From Bacteroidales bacterium UBA4230 (lineage in GTDB: Bacteria; Bacteroidota; Bacteroidia; Bacteroidales; UBA932), in NCBI GenBank assembly GCA_002395605.1, contig DGXO01000085.1, positions 36,641 to 56,916 of the forward strand: DNA of 20,276 nt, read 5' to 3'. The position numbers were made by a program, and so were the translations under genes. The first letter of the stretch is position 1. The number at the start of each line of letters is the position of its first letter. The notes under the pieces were generated by a model. It saw only the letters and a program-made list of their open reading frames with translations. It was not told the DNA's origin and did not search any database. Below, in pieces: positions 1 through 7,919 of this stretch.

Positions 1-974
1 ACAAGGCACTCCAGCGCATCCAGGAAAACGCCGAAGAGCACGCTCACAACCGTCATGCCGCCGCCAAGCAGCGGGCCGTACTTGGCCATTATGAAGATGA
101 TGCACACCATGGAGAGTATCATGATGTGCCCCGCCAGCATGTTGGCAAAAAGACGGATGGTGAGGGACACCGGCTTCATGAGGGCGCTGAACACCTCAAT
201 GACCGGCATTATGGGTTTTAGGAACACCGGAACGTCCGGGTTGAATATCTCTTTGTAGTAATGCTTTGTACCCGTGAGGTTTACGGTAAAGAAGGTGCAA
301 AGTGCCAGGACCAGGGTGATGGCGATGTTGCCGGTGAGGTTGGCGCCTCCGGGGAAGAACGGCAGTATGCCCATAAAGTTGTTGAGGAGTATCCACAGGA
401 ACGCCATTGAAAGATACGGGGAGTATCTCCTGTAGTCCGGGCCGATATTCTCCTTGGCCATGTCATGGACCATCATGACAAGGGGCTCCATGAATGCGGC
501 AATGCCCGTAGGAGCCTCCTGAAGGGCATCGTGGCGCCTGTACCACCTTGCCGTAAGAAGGATTATCACAAGAAGGAGAAGGCTACTCATCATGAGCGCC
601 AGGACATTCTTTGTAATTGAAATGTCCAGGGGCCTTTTTCCGGTTTGGGCGTTTACGAGTTTCCCGTTTTCATTGAACGTGTATCCGTTCTCTTCCGCGT
701 GATGCGCCGTAAACACATGAACTCCATCCTCAATCACAATGCACGGCAGCGGAATGGCCACAGGCTTTCCCTTCCACTCCGTGATGTGCCACTCGTATTC
801 GTCTCCTATGTGTGAGAAGATGATTTCCGACACATCTATATCTTGAGATTCCTCGGCTTCGCTCGGAATGACAGGGGCTTCATTCGGAGTGACATTATTG
901 TCATTTCGACCGAGCGCAGCGAGCGGAGAAATCTCCTGCAACAAAAGCAGCGATATGATAAACGTCAGCATCAT
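1..974 (-). CDS. atpB: ATP synthase F0 subunit a (partial, 3' end outside window)
   Basis: Membrane subunit a of F1Fo ATP synthase, which forms the proton half-channels against the c-ring. The minus frame is open from an ATG at 974-972 to the window edge (324 codons). Residues 1-20 look like a signal peptide. A soluble N-terminal extension to about residue 120 is followed by hydrophobic helices near 124-142, 187-206, 212-232 and 283-297. KPVSLTIRLFANMLAGH carries the essential arginine at about R274, matching the LRLFGNMYAGE region of the E. coli protein. The start overlaps the atpC stop as ATGA. Residues 14-44 are encoded by a palindromic repeat (845-935) inserted in frame between the signal peptide and the mature domain. 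The N-terminal extension itself is usual for Bacteroidota subunit a. Family assignment is certain; the exact mature N-terminus is not. Confidence 0.95.
   Translation of the reverse strand, partial: MMLTFIISLLLLQEISPLAALGRNDNNVTPNEAPVIPSEAEESQDIDVSEIIFSHIGDEYEWHITEWKGKPVAIPLPCIVIEDGVHVFTAHHAEENGYTFNENGKLVNAQTGKRPLDISITKNVLALMMSSLLLLVIILLTARWYRRHDALQEAPTGIAAFMEPLVMMVHDMAKENIGPDYRRYSPYLSMAFLWILLNNFMGILPFFPGGANLTGNIAITLVLALCTFFTVNLTGTKHYYKEIFNPDVPVFLKPIMPVIEVFSALMKPVSLTIRLFANMLAGHIMILSMVCIIFIMAKYGPLLGGGMTVVSVLFGVFLDALECL
845..935. repeat. Palindromic repeat pair inside atpB (units 1 and 2)
   Basis: Two inverted copies of a short hairpin repeat. The left copy (845-873) has stem ends GATTCC and GGAAT; the right copy (899-935) has stem ends ATTTC and GAAAT. 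Both are related to the units at 1221-1248 and 15985-16050. A degenerate third piece (about 880-895) lies between them. The whole stretch stays in frame with atpB and adds about 31 residues. Confidence 0.85.
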
Positions 975-1216
975 ACCTCAACGCACACGGTTACGGTATT
1001 GTCCTTTACTTCGGCAAAGCCGCCTTCTATGGGAAGGAAAGTCTCATTGCCGGCCTCCACGTAGCGGACGGTTCCATTTTCCAGGGCCGTTACAATAGCG
1101 GCATGGCCGGGAAGGACGGTGAAGGGCGACAACAGGCCCGGAAGCGTCACAAGCTCTACGTCTGCTTCCAGGATGGTCCCCTCAGGGCTCAGGATATGTA
1201 GCGAAAGTTCATTCAT
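971..1216 (-). CDS. atpC: ATP synthase F1 epsilon subunit, short form
   Basis: Epsilon subunit of the F1 central stalk. The 81 residues (MNELSLHILSPEGTI..., with PGLLSPFTVLPGHAAIVTAL in the middle) make up the N-terminal beta-sandwich domain. The C-terminal two-helix domain found in the roughly 138-residue E. coli protein is absent, as is normal in Bacteroidota, so inhibition by that domain is not expected. It lies 32 bp downstream of atpD, and its TGA overlaps the atpB ATG. The ATG at 1216-1214 is the natural start, because the family motif begins almost at once. Confidence 0.95.
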   Translation of the reverse strand: MNELSLHILSPEGTILEADVELVTLPGLLSPFTVLPGHAAIVTALENGTVRYVEAGNETFLPIEGGFAEVKDNTVTVCVEV

Positions 1217-1220
1217 TGGT

Positions 1221-1248
1221 TGTCATGCTGAGCGAAGCGAAGCATCTC
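1221..1248 (+). repeat. Solo palindromic repeat in the atpD-atpC gap (unit 3)
   Basis: A 28-nt unit with stem ends ATGCT (1225-1229) and AGCAT (1241-1245) around GAGCGAAGCGA. It fills almost all of the 32 nt between the atpD stop and the atpC start. It belongs to the same family as the repeats in atpB and fmt. Confidence 0.85.
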
Positions 1249-2769
1249 CTATTTGGCAGCGGCAAGGATGGCCTCGCCTTTCTTTATGGCGTCTTCAATG
1301 GTGCCTACGTTGAGGAAGGCCTGTTCCGGGAGGTAATCAACCTCTCCGTCCATTATCATGTTGAATCCCTTGATGGTGTCCTCTATGCTCACCATTACGC
1401 CGGGAACGCCGGTGAACTGCTGGGCCACGAAGAACGGCTGGGACAGGAAACGCTGCACGCGGCGCGCGCGGTTGACGGTGGTCTTGTCTTCGTCGGAGAG
1501 TTCGTCCATGCCAAGGATGGCAATGATGTCCTGGAGTTCCTGGTTGCGCTGGAGTATCTGCTTTACCCTCTGGGCGGTGTTGTAGTGAGCCTCTCCCACA
1601 ATGTTGGGATCCAGGATGCGGGAAGTTGACTCCAGCGGATCCACGGCCGGGTAAATGCCAAGGGCCGTGATCTTTCGGCTCAGGACCGTGGTGGCATCCA
1701 GGTGGGAGAAAGTGGTTGCAGGGGCGGGGTCCGTAAGGTCGTCGGCGGGAACGTAAACCGCCTGCACGGATGTGATGGAGCCGTTTTTGGTGGAGGTGAT
1801 GCGCTCCTGCATCTTACCCATTTCCGTTGCCAGGGTGGGCTGGTAACCCACGGCCGAAGGCATTCGGCCCAGAAGGGCGCTGACCTCGGAGCCCGCCTGG
1901 GTGAAACGGAAGATGTTATCTATGAAGAGGAGGATGTCGTGGGGGTCCTCCGGATTTGCGCTGTCACGGAAGCTTTCGGCAAGCGTAAGGCCGCTGAGGG
2001 CAACGTTGGAACGCGCTCCCGGAGGTTCGTTCATCTGGCCGAAGACCATGGATACCTGACTCTTTTCCAGCTCTTTACGGTCTACCAGGGAAAGGTCCCA
2101 TCGGCCTTCTTCCATAGCCTTGTTGAAAGCGTCTCCGTAGCGGATGACGCCGGATTCTATCATTTCACGGAGGAGGTCGTTGCCCTCACGGGTGCGCTCT
2201 CCAACGCCGGCGAACACGGAAAAGCCGTTGTGGGCCTTTGCAATGTTGTTGATGAGTTCCTTGATGAGAACGGTCTTACCTACGCCAGCGCCGCCGAAAA
2301 GGCCGATTTTTCCGCCTTTGAGGTACGGTTCCAGAAGGTCTATGACCTTGATTCCGGTAAAGAGGACTTCCTGGGAGGTGGTAAGGTCTTCGAACTTAGG
2401 AGGGTCACGGTGAATGGGCAGGGTTTCCATGCGGTCCAGCTGCTCCATTCCGTCTATGGCGTCTCCGGTAACGTTCATGACACGGCCGCGGATTTGCCCG
2501 CCAACCGGCATGGAGATGGGTCTGTGGGTGTTTTCTACGTCCAGTCCCCTGCTGAGGCCGTCCGTGGAGTCCATGGCGACGGTGCGCACGGTATCTTCTC
2601 CAATGTGCTGCTGAACCTCCAGGATGACGCTTTTGCCGTCCGGGCGCTGCACCTTCAGGGCATCCCCTATGCGGGGCAGTTCAAGTTCGGCCTCCCGGGC
2701 CGAAATATTGAAATGGACATCTACTACAGGGCCCACCACCTGGGCAATTTTTCCGGTTGAAGTAATCAT
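1249..2769 (-). CDS. atpD: ATP synthase F1 beta subunit
   Basis: Catalytic nucleotide-binding subunit of F1 (506 residues, slightly longer than the roughly 460-470 of E. coli). The N-terminal beta-barrel starts at ITSTGKIAQVVGPVVDVHF. The Walker A motif GGAGVGKT is at residues 159-166, followed by GERTREGNDL and the Walker B region DILLFIDNIFRFTQAGSEVS. The C-terminal helical domain runs through ILGMDELSDEDK. It is the first gene of the operon, with a promoter whose -7 box ends 5 nt before the ATG. The downstream order atpC-atpB matches Bacteroidota. The long plus-strand frame across it (1702-2760) is a shadow. Confidence 0.98.
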   Translation of the reverse strand: MITSTGKIAQVVGPVVDVHFNISAREAELELPRIGDALKVQRPDGKSVILEVQQHIGEDTVRTVAMDSTDGLSRGLDVENTHRPISMPVGGQIRGRVMNVTGDAIDGMEQLDRMETLPIHRDPPKFEDLTTSQEVLFTGIKVIDLLEPYLKGGKIGLFGGAGVGKTVLIKELINNIAKAHNGFSVFAGVGERTREGNDLLREMIESGVIRYGDAFNKAMEEGRWDLSLVDRKELEKSQVSMVFGQMNEPPGARSNVALSGLTLAESFRDSANPEDPHDILLFIDNIFRFTQAGSEVSALLGRMPSAVGYQPTLATEMGKMQERITSTKNGSITSVQAVYVPADDLTDPAPATTFSHLDATTVLSRKITALGIYPAVDPLESTSRILDPNIVGEAHYNTAQRVKQILQRNQELQDIIAILGMDELSDEDKTTVNRARRVQRFLSQPFFVAQQFTGVPGVMVSIEDTIKGFNMIMDGEVDYLPEQAFLNVGTIEDAIKKGEAILAAAK

Positions 2770-2774
2770 ATCTA

Positions 2775-2804
2775 CAAAGATAGCTATTTTCTTGCAATCT
2801 CAAA
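2775..2804 (-). promoter_or_regulatory. Bacteroidota-type promoter of the atp operon
   Basis: On the minus strand TTTG (2804-2801), 18 nt, then TATCTTTG (2782-2775). This matches the phylum consensus of a -33 TTTG and a -7 TAnnTTTG. Only 5 nt separate the -7 box from the atpD ATG, so the transcript is predicted to be leaderless or nearly so. Confidence 0.8.
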
Positions 2805-2868
2805 TGATGTTTATTCGCTATCGTTTATCGCGCGTGGGGCTAAACGGCTGAACACTAGAGTTTTACAC

Positions 2869-2902
2869 AAAAGAGGGTGCCTGAAAAATAGCACCCTCTT
2901 TT
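2869..2902 (-). terminator. Intrinsic terminator downstream of the peptidase/ATP-grasp gene
   Basis: A perfect 12-bp stem, AAAAGAGGGTGC (2869-2880) against GCACCCTCTTTT (2891-2902), with a 10-nt loop. The arms give a run of T on either strand, so it could work in both directions. It sits 39 nt past the stop of the 2941-4863 gene and upstream of the atp promoter, so it separates the two minus-strand operons. Confidence 0.85.
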
Positions 2903-2940
2903 ACCTATTTCACTGACATTCAGCCACTTCCTTCCACGGG

Positions 2941-4863
2941 CTATTCCGTGGCAAACTTGAAAAAGGCGTCAATGTCGGCCTTTTTCTCCAGGCGCACTAT
3001 GTAACAGGTGTTGCCAAGGTCGTCGGAGAGGGCGTCAGGGACGCGGGAGGCCATGCGGACGTCGCTGCCGTAACGCGCCAGGATATCCTCATGGGAGTGC
3101 TTGTACGCGTGATTGTCACGGCGGCCGGCATAACCGATGTAGCAGCTGTCGCCAAGGGGCTTGCGGGCCTCGTCAAAGGCCACCATGTCGGCCCAGATCT
3201 GATAGACGTCCGTGTTATGGGCGTAGTTCATCATGTCAGGGGTGTAGCCTCCCGGCGGGCGCATGTTAACCTCCAGGCCCACATAGTCGCCCTTCTTTCC
3301 AAGACCTTCACGGTCACGGTCCAGCTGGAAGAACTCAAGGTGAACAAAGCGGCTCTTGATAGCGAATGCGTTCACCGTGCGGCGGCCAATCTCGGAGAGC
3401 TTTGCGGGAACCGTCTTGTTGGTCCAGTAGCAGCAGTCAAGGTTATTGTGAACAATCTCCATGATGGGCGTGGGGAACACGGTGTTGTTTTCAAACACGG
3501 GCTCTCCTTTTGAGTTGAAAATGGCGTCGTAGCTAACCAGGAGGCCGGTTATGAACTCCTCAATCACATAGAAGCCCATGTCCTGGGCATGATGCTCCAG
3601 CCATGCCGAAAGGTCTTCGGCACTGGAGATCTTGGTAGTGCCGCCGGCGCCCATGCCATTGTCCGGCTTTGCAATCACGGGGTAGCCGGTCTTTTTCACG
3701 AAGGCCTTTATTTTGGCGGCGCCTTCGGCCCCTTTTATCTGACGCGCGGTAGGGATGCCGCCAAGGGCGTAGTACTTTTTCATCTCGCTCTTGTTCTTGA
3801 TGGCGGCAATGCGGTCTGTCTTAATCCCTGTGGTTACGTTGAAATCCGTCCTCAGGCGGGCGTCCTGCTCAAGCCAGTATTCGTTGTTGGACTCTATCCA
3901 GTCTATCTTACCGTACTTGTGGGCGAACCAGGCCACGGCACGGTACATTTCAGAGTAGTCTTCAAGGTTCTGCACACGGTAATAGTCCGTAATGTTCTGC
4001 CTGAGCTCCCAGGAGAGGTTTTCATAGGGGGTGTCGGCAATTGCAAGGACATTGACGCCGTTTGCCTTTGCCCCGGCGCAGAAGTGCCAGTAAGTCTCCG
4101 GGAAATGGGGGGAGATGAATACGAGGTTCATAAAGGAGTATGTTTTGTTTTCTTCGGAAACGCGGCGCATGGCTCCGCGGGTTATTTCATAGGCCTCGCC
4201 GTAAAGAGTGCTTCGGCCATTTTCCACTTTAACGTAACCGCCGTCACGGAAGGTGTAGAAGCGGTGGCCCCAGCTGTCCGGGAAGGCAATGTCTTCAAAA
4301 AGGCGAAGGCCGTCCACGGTGGCCCATCGAACCTGTTCAAAGTGCGGTATAAGCTGGATGTCAGTAAGGCCGAGGCCTTCCAGCCAGCGGTTGTAGCCGG
4401 GGTCCGTGGCCTCTCCGGGAAGTTCCGGATGGGAATACACCCTTCCGGCGCAGTTCATGCTTCCGGCGCTGCAGCCCATGACCACTCCGTCAAACCCTTC
4501 CAGAAGCTTTTTAAGGCCGATTTCATGGATAAAACGGTTCTGGGTGGGGACGTGCCCGCCGCAAAGGACAACCCAGTGGGCCCGGGAAACAAGTTCCGGC
4601 GCCTTGGCGGCATTGCTGCGGTCCAGCATCACAATTGACTCTGTTTCAATGCCGGAGCGGTGGATGCAAAGGCTCATGCCTTTCTCAACGGAATCCGTGA
4701 AGCCTTTGTCGTCCGGAGCGGCGCTCACAAGAAGCACTCGCGGCTTTCGACCCGGACCGGCAACAGCGCGCAGCGACGCCTTGACGCTGGCAAGGAAGCC
4801 GTTATCTTCAGTGAAATGATCTTCCCCAAAACGCGTGGGGCTGCCGGTAAGATACAGAATCAT
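2941..4863 (-). CDS. Peptidase S51-like / ATP-grasp ligase fusion protein
   Basis: A 640-residue protein with two complete domains. Residues 1 to about 235 resemble peptidase family S51 (dipeptidase E/cyanophycinase): the nucleophile elbow MGCSAGSMN has Ser132, LIPHFEQVR has His174 as the probable triad histidine, and CGGHVPTQN precedes them. Residues 245 to about 640 start with MNLVFISPHFPETYWHF, exactly how free-standing Bacteroidota ATP-grasp proteins begin. This half shows an ATP-binding lysine and glycine-rich loop (VIAKPDNGMGAGGTTKI, about 397-412), VIEEF, and the metal-binding acidic pair HLEFF and LEVNMRPPGG (E510, E531, N533). ATP-grasp enzymes join a carboxylate to an amine; S51 enzymes cleave Asp-containing or isoaspartyl peptides. 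The substrate is unknown. The start overlaps the lpxK stop (ATGA) and the gene ends the operon. The domain calls are firm; the combined function is inference. Confidence 0.85.
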   Translation of the reverse strand: MILYLTGSPTRFGEDHFTEDNGFLASVKASLRAVAGPGRKPRVLLVSAAPDDKGFTDSVEKGMSLCIHRSGIETESIVMLDRSNAAKAPELVSRAHWVVLCGGHVPTQNRFIHEIGLKKLLEGFDGVVMGCSAGSMNCAGRVYSHPELPGEATDPGYNRWLEGLGLTDIQLIPHFEQVRWATVDGLRLFEDIAFPDSWGHRFYTFRDGGYVKVENGRSTLYGEAYEITRGAMRRVSEENKTYSFMNLVFISPHFPETYWHFCAGAKANGVNVLAIADTPYENLSWELRQNITDYYRVQNLEDYSEMYRAVAWFAHKYGKIDWIESNNEYWLEQDARLRTDFNVTTGIKTDRIAAIKNKSEMKKYYALGGIPTARQIKGAEGAAKIKAFVKKTGYPVIAKPDNGMGAGGTTKISSAEDLSAWLEHHAQDMGFYVIEEFITGLLVSYDAIFNSKGEPVFENNTVFPTPIMEIVHNNLDCCYWTNKTVPAKLSEIGRRTVNAFAIKSRFVHLEFFQLDRDREGLGKKGDYVGLEVNMRPPGGYTPDMMNYAHNTDVYQIWADMVAFDEARKPLGDSCYIGYAGRRDNHAYKHSHEDILARYGSDVRMASRVPDALSDDLGNTCYIVRLEKKADIDAFFKFATE

Positions 4864-5861
4864 ACCTTGTCCAGTATCTCCACAAACGCCTTCTCATCCT
4901 CTTCTGAGACAAACGCGGCCTCTATGGGGAGGTAGAAAAGGCGCTGCCTGAGGGAATCCGGCACAACCTTGACCTCGCGGAGGCGCTGGGCGTCTTTTTC
5001 CGTGGTTATGAGGCAGGCCGTGGGAGCAGCCTTGACTGCGGCCGCCATGGCGCGGATATCGGCCTTCCCAAAGCGGTGGTGATCCGGGTAAGAGAGACGC
5101 TTCACAATCTTGTAAGTATCTGAGAGATAGCTTCTGAGAGGGGCGTCGTTGGCTATTCCGGAAACAAGGATTGTCTTGTTGGAGTAGGTGTAGCGGGAAT
5201 CTGCTTCAGGGAAAACGGGCTCCGGAGGGAGATAGCGGATGCTTGTGAAAAAGAGCTTCTGCCCAGGCCTCAGGCCCAGTTTTCGGCCGAACTCCTGGCG
5301 GGACCAGCCGTCAAGTTCCGGGGGGCACTTTGTGACTATCACTACATCGGCCCGGAGAATGCGGGAAGGAAGGTCACGGAGACGCCCCCAGGGGAGAAGT
5401 TTGTCTTCCCAGACGGGCCTTCCGTAATCCACCAGGACTATGCTGAGGCTGGGGATGAGCCTGCGGTACTGAAGGGCGTCGTCAAGGACTATGAGGTCTG
5501 CGCCCTCAAGCTTGCGGCAGCCTTCCAGGCGGTCTTTGTCTACGGCAACGGTGACCCCGTGGAACTTCCGGGCTATCTGAAGGGGTTCGTCCCCGGCAAA
5601 GGAGGCCGATGAATCAGGCTGCACAATTTGGAAGCCGCGGGATTTGCGCTTATACCCCCTTGAGAGCACGGCCAGGGGCTTGTAGCCCCATTTGTCGCTT
5701 ACGCGGAGATACCTGAGGAGCATCTCCACGTGAGGGGTTTTGCCGGTTCCGCCAACGGTGACGTTCCCGACGGCCACAGTGGGGACTTCGGCCTTGAAAC
5801 TCTTCTTCCAGCCCTTGTCATAGGCAAGGTGCCTGAGCCGTAACCATAGACCGTAAATCAT
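4860..5861 (-). CDS. lpxK: Tetraacyldisaccharide 4'-kinase
   Basis: Phosphorylates the 4' position of the lipid A disaccharide at the inner face of the inner membrane. The 333 residues are of normal length. The P-loop GNVTVGGTGKTP is at residues 32-43, followed by LSRGYKRKSRG, DEPLQIARK and the family signature near LDDALQYRRL (usually DDGFQHRRL; the Phe and His are replaced here by Leu and Tyr, while both Asp are kept). The C-terminal half has PDHHRFG and TTEKDAQRL. Its ATG overlaps the pfkA stop by one base (TAATG), and its own stop overlaps the next start (ATGA), so pfkA, lpxK and the fusion gene are almost certainly co-transcribed. It shows the organism makes lipid A. Confidence 0.95.
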   Translation of the reverse strand: MIYGLWLRLRHLAYDKGWKKSFKAEVPTVAVGNVTVGGTGKTPHVEMLLRYLRVSDKWGYKPLAVLSRGYKRKSRGFQIVQPDSSASFAGDEPLQIARKFHGVTVAVDKDRLEGCRKLEGADLIVLDDALQYRRLIPSLSIVLVDYGRPVWEDKLLPWGRLRDLPSRILRADVVIVTKCPPELDGWSRQEFGRKLGLRPGQKLFFTSIRYLPPEPVFPEADSRYTYSNKTILVSGIANDAPLRSYLSDTYKIVKRLSYPDHHRFGKADIRAMAAAVKAAPTACLITTEKDAQRLREVKVVPDSLRQRLFYLPIEAAFVSEEDEKAFVEILDKV

Positions 5862-6850
5862 TACATCGAGAGCACGTTGAGAACTGCGATGAGTTCTTTG
5901 TTAATGGGTTTGTCCATCTTGATGGCGCGGGAGATGGGGACGTACACAATTTCGTCGTTCTTTATGCCCACCATGATGTTGCGCTGGCCTTCCAGCAGAG
6001 CCTCAATGGCGGCATAACCCATACGGGATGCCAGGATACGGTCATAGGCCGAAGGTGTGCCACCCCTCTGTAGGTGACCGAGGATGGTGACGCGGGCGTC
6101 AAACTGAGGGTACTCCTTCTTGATTCTTTCGGCATAATAGAAAGCGCCGCCCACGCCGTTCTTCTGGGCTTCGGAGACCAGCACTATGGCGCTATTCTTG
6201 GATTTGCGCTTGCCTCTTTCGATGAATTCGGCCAGCTGGTCTACGTCCGTGGAGTCCTCGGGGATAATTGCGGCCTCTGCACCGGAAGCGATTGCGCTGT
6301 TCTGGGCCAGAAAACCGGCATCACGGCCCATTACCTCTATGAAGAAGATGCGGTCATGGGAATTAGCGGTGTCGCGGATTTTGTCCACGCATTCAACTAT
6401 GGTGTTGAGGGCGCTGTCGTAGCCAATTGTGGAGTCCGTGCCATAAAGGTCGTTGTCTATGGTGCCGGGAAGGCCGATAATGGGGATGTCGTACTCCCTG
6501 GCGAAGAGCTGGGCTCCTGTAAGTGAGCCATTTCCGCCAATTACAATCAGGGCGTCAATTCCCGCCTCCACCATATTATCATAGGCGGTCTTTCGGCCTT
6601 CGGGGGTCATGAAAGCGCCACAACGTGCGGTTTTGAGGATGGTGCCGCCTCTTTGGATAGTATTGGATACCGACGATGAGGTAAATTTCACGAACTCCTT
6701 CTCTATGAGTCCCTGATATCCCCTCATGATTCCAACCACGTTCATGTTGTGGTAGCGGGCGCTGCGGGTGACGGCCCTGATGGCTGCATTCATTCCCGGA
6801 GCATCTCCTCCGGAAGTAAGTACGCCGATGGTGTTGATGTTGCGTTCCAT
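5861..6850 (-). CDS. pfkA: ATP-dependent 6-phosphofructokinase
   Basis: Glycolytic enzyme converting fructose 6-phosphate to fructose 1,6-bisphosphate in the cytoplasm. The length of 329 residues fits the short bacterial class. TSGGDAPGMNAA is at 12-23, GGNGS at 105-109 and the catalytic motif PGTIDND at 128-134, followed by GTDSTIGYDSA. The glycine in GGNGS and the absence of the pyrophosphate-type GGDDT motif favour ATP as phosphoryl donor. The substrate loop EVMGRDAGFLA and the effector region follow. It starts 36 nt after dusB and has its own -7 box (TATCTTTG) in that gap, so it can be transcribed separately from smpB-dusB. Confidence 0.96.
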   Translation of the reverse strand: MERNINTIGVLTSGGDAPGMNAAIRAVTRSARYHNMNVVGIMRGYQGLIEKEFVKFTSSSVSNTIQRGGTILKTARCGAFMTPEGRKTAYDNMVEAGIDALIVIGGNGSLTGAQLFAREYDIPIIGLPGTIDNDLYGTDSTIGYDSALNTIVECVDKIRDTANSHDRIFFIEVMGRDAGFLAQNSAIASGAEAAIIPEDSTDVDQLAEFIERGKRKSKNSAIVLVSEAQKNGVGGAFYYAERIKKEYPQFDARVTILGHLQRGGTPSAYDRILASRMGYAAIEALLEGQRNIMVGIKNDEIVYVPISRAIKMDKPINKELIAVLNVLSM

Positions 6851-6870
6851 ATGGTTTTACAAATATCTTA

Positions 6871-6900
6871 CAAAGATAATGTTTTTTCAGAGTCCGTAAA
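6871..6900 (-). promoter_or_regulatory. Promoter upstream of pfkA
   Basis: On the minus strand TTTA (6900-6897), 18 nt, then TATCTTTG (6878-6871), with the same spacing as the atp promoter. The -33 box lies in the 3' end of dusB. About 20 nt separate the -7 box from the pfkA ATG. Confidence 0.65.
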
Positions 6901-7918
6901 CACCTTCCGGCTCGGGGGCTTCGGCACCCCAGCGCTGCGCAACGTAATCGAGGGTGCGCACTATCTCTTCCGGGTCCTTGGAGGTGACCAGCTTTATGCG
7001 GGTTTCCTTGAAATCCCTGAGGCCCTTGAAGTAGCAGCTGAGGTGGCGGCGCATCTCGTACACGCCGGTTATGGGGCCCTTGAGGTCCAGTGACAACTGG
7101 AAATGGCGTTTGGCCAGCGTCACGCGGTCTTTGACGCTCATGGGCGGGAGCTCTTCCCCGGTGTCCAGGAGGTGACGGATTTCAGTGAAAATCCAAGGGT
7201 GGCCGAAACTTGCGCGCCCCACCATGATGCCGTCTACGCCGTATCTGTCAAAGGCTTCCTTCGCCTTTTCGGCCGTGTTTATGTCTCCGTTGCCGATTAT
7301 GGGGATAAGCATGCGGGGGTTGTTCTTCACTTCCCCTATGAGAGTCCAGTCGGCCTCACCTTTATACATTTGGCAGCGGGTGCGGCCGTGGATGGTGAGG
7401 GCTGCTATACCGGTATCCTGGAGGCGTTCGGCAAGGTCTACTATGATTTTGGAGTTGTCGTCCCAACCGAGGCGGGTCTTTACGGTGACGGGCTTGTTAA
7501 CTGCCTCCACGATGGCTTTTGTGATGGCCACCATCTTGTCAGGTTCACGCATCATGCCGCTTCCGGCGCCGCGGCCGGCGATTTTGCTCACCGGGCAGCC
7601 GAAGTTTATGTCTATGATGTCTGCGCCGTGGCCTCCGGCAAGTTCCGCGGCTCTTTCGGCCATTTTGGCGGCATCTACCATAGCCTCAGGGATGCTGCCG
7701 TAGATTTGTACGGCCACGGGGGCCTCTTCCGGAAGCGTCCGCATCTTGGCGATGGTCTTGGAGACGTCACGCACCAGGCCGTCACTGCTCACGAATTCCG
7801 TTGTGACCATTGCGGCCCCGGCCTCCCGGCAAAGGATGCGGAACGACGCGTCCGTCACATCCTCCATTGGCGCCAGTGTAACCGGCCTCTCTCCAAGATC
7901 TATGCTGCCTATTTTCAT
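6887..7918 (-). CDS. dusB: tRNA-dihydrouridine synthase, DusB type
   Basis: FMN-dependent enzyme that reduces uridine to dihydrouridine in tRNA. The core is 343 residues. VTLAPMEDVTDASFR near the N-terminus, the catalytic cysteine in DINFGCPVSKIAGRGAG (about Cys108), VTVKTRLGW, LTIHGRTR and GNGDI/GIMVGRASFGHPWIF at the FMN site all fit the DusB group. The start at 7918 (MKIGSIDLGERPVTLAPM) is chosen because the frame upstream of it runs into smpB and carries no family sequence. It begins one base after the smpB stop, so the two are probably one transcript. Confidence 0.93.
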   Translation of the reverse strand: MKIGSIDLGERPVTLAPMEDVTDASFRILCREAGAAMVTTEFVSSDGLVRDVSKTIAKMRTLPEEAPVAVQIYGSIPEAMVDAAKMAERAAELAGGHGADIIDINFGCPVSKIAGRGAGSGMMREPDKMVAITKAIVEAVNKPVTVKTRLGWDDNSKIIVDLAERLQDTGIAALTIHGRTRCQMYKGEADWTLIGEVKNNPRMLIPIIGNGDINTAEKAKEAFDRYGVDGIMVGRASFGHPWIFTEIRHLLDTGEELPPMSVKDRVTLAKRHFQLSLDLKGPITGVYEMRRHLSCYFKGLRDFKETRIKLVTSKDPEEIVRTLDYVAQRWGAEAPEPEGVYGL

Positions 7919-7919
7919 G

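Noticed and set aside
1702..2760. 352-codon plus-strand open frame across atpD
   Set aside because: Antisense to the strongly conserved atpD, with no recognisable domain; long antisense frames are expected from the GC-rich codon use here.
3589..4638. 349-codon plus-strand frame across the peptidase/ATP-grasp gene
   Set aside because: Shadow of a gene with clear motifs on the other strand; its translation shows no family features.
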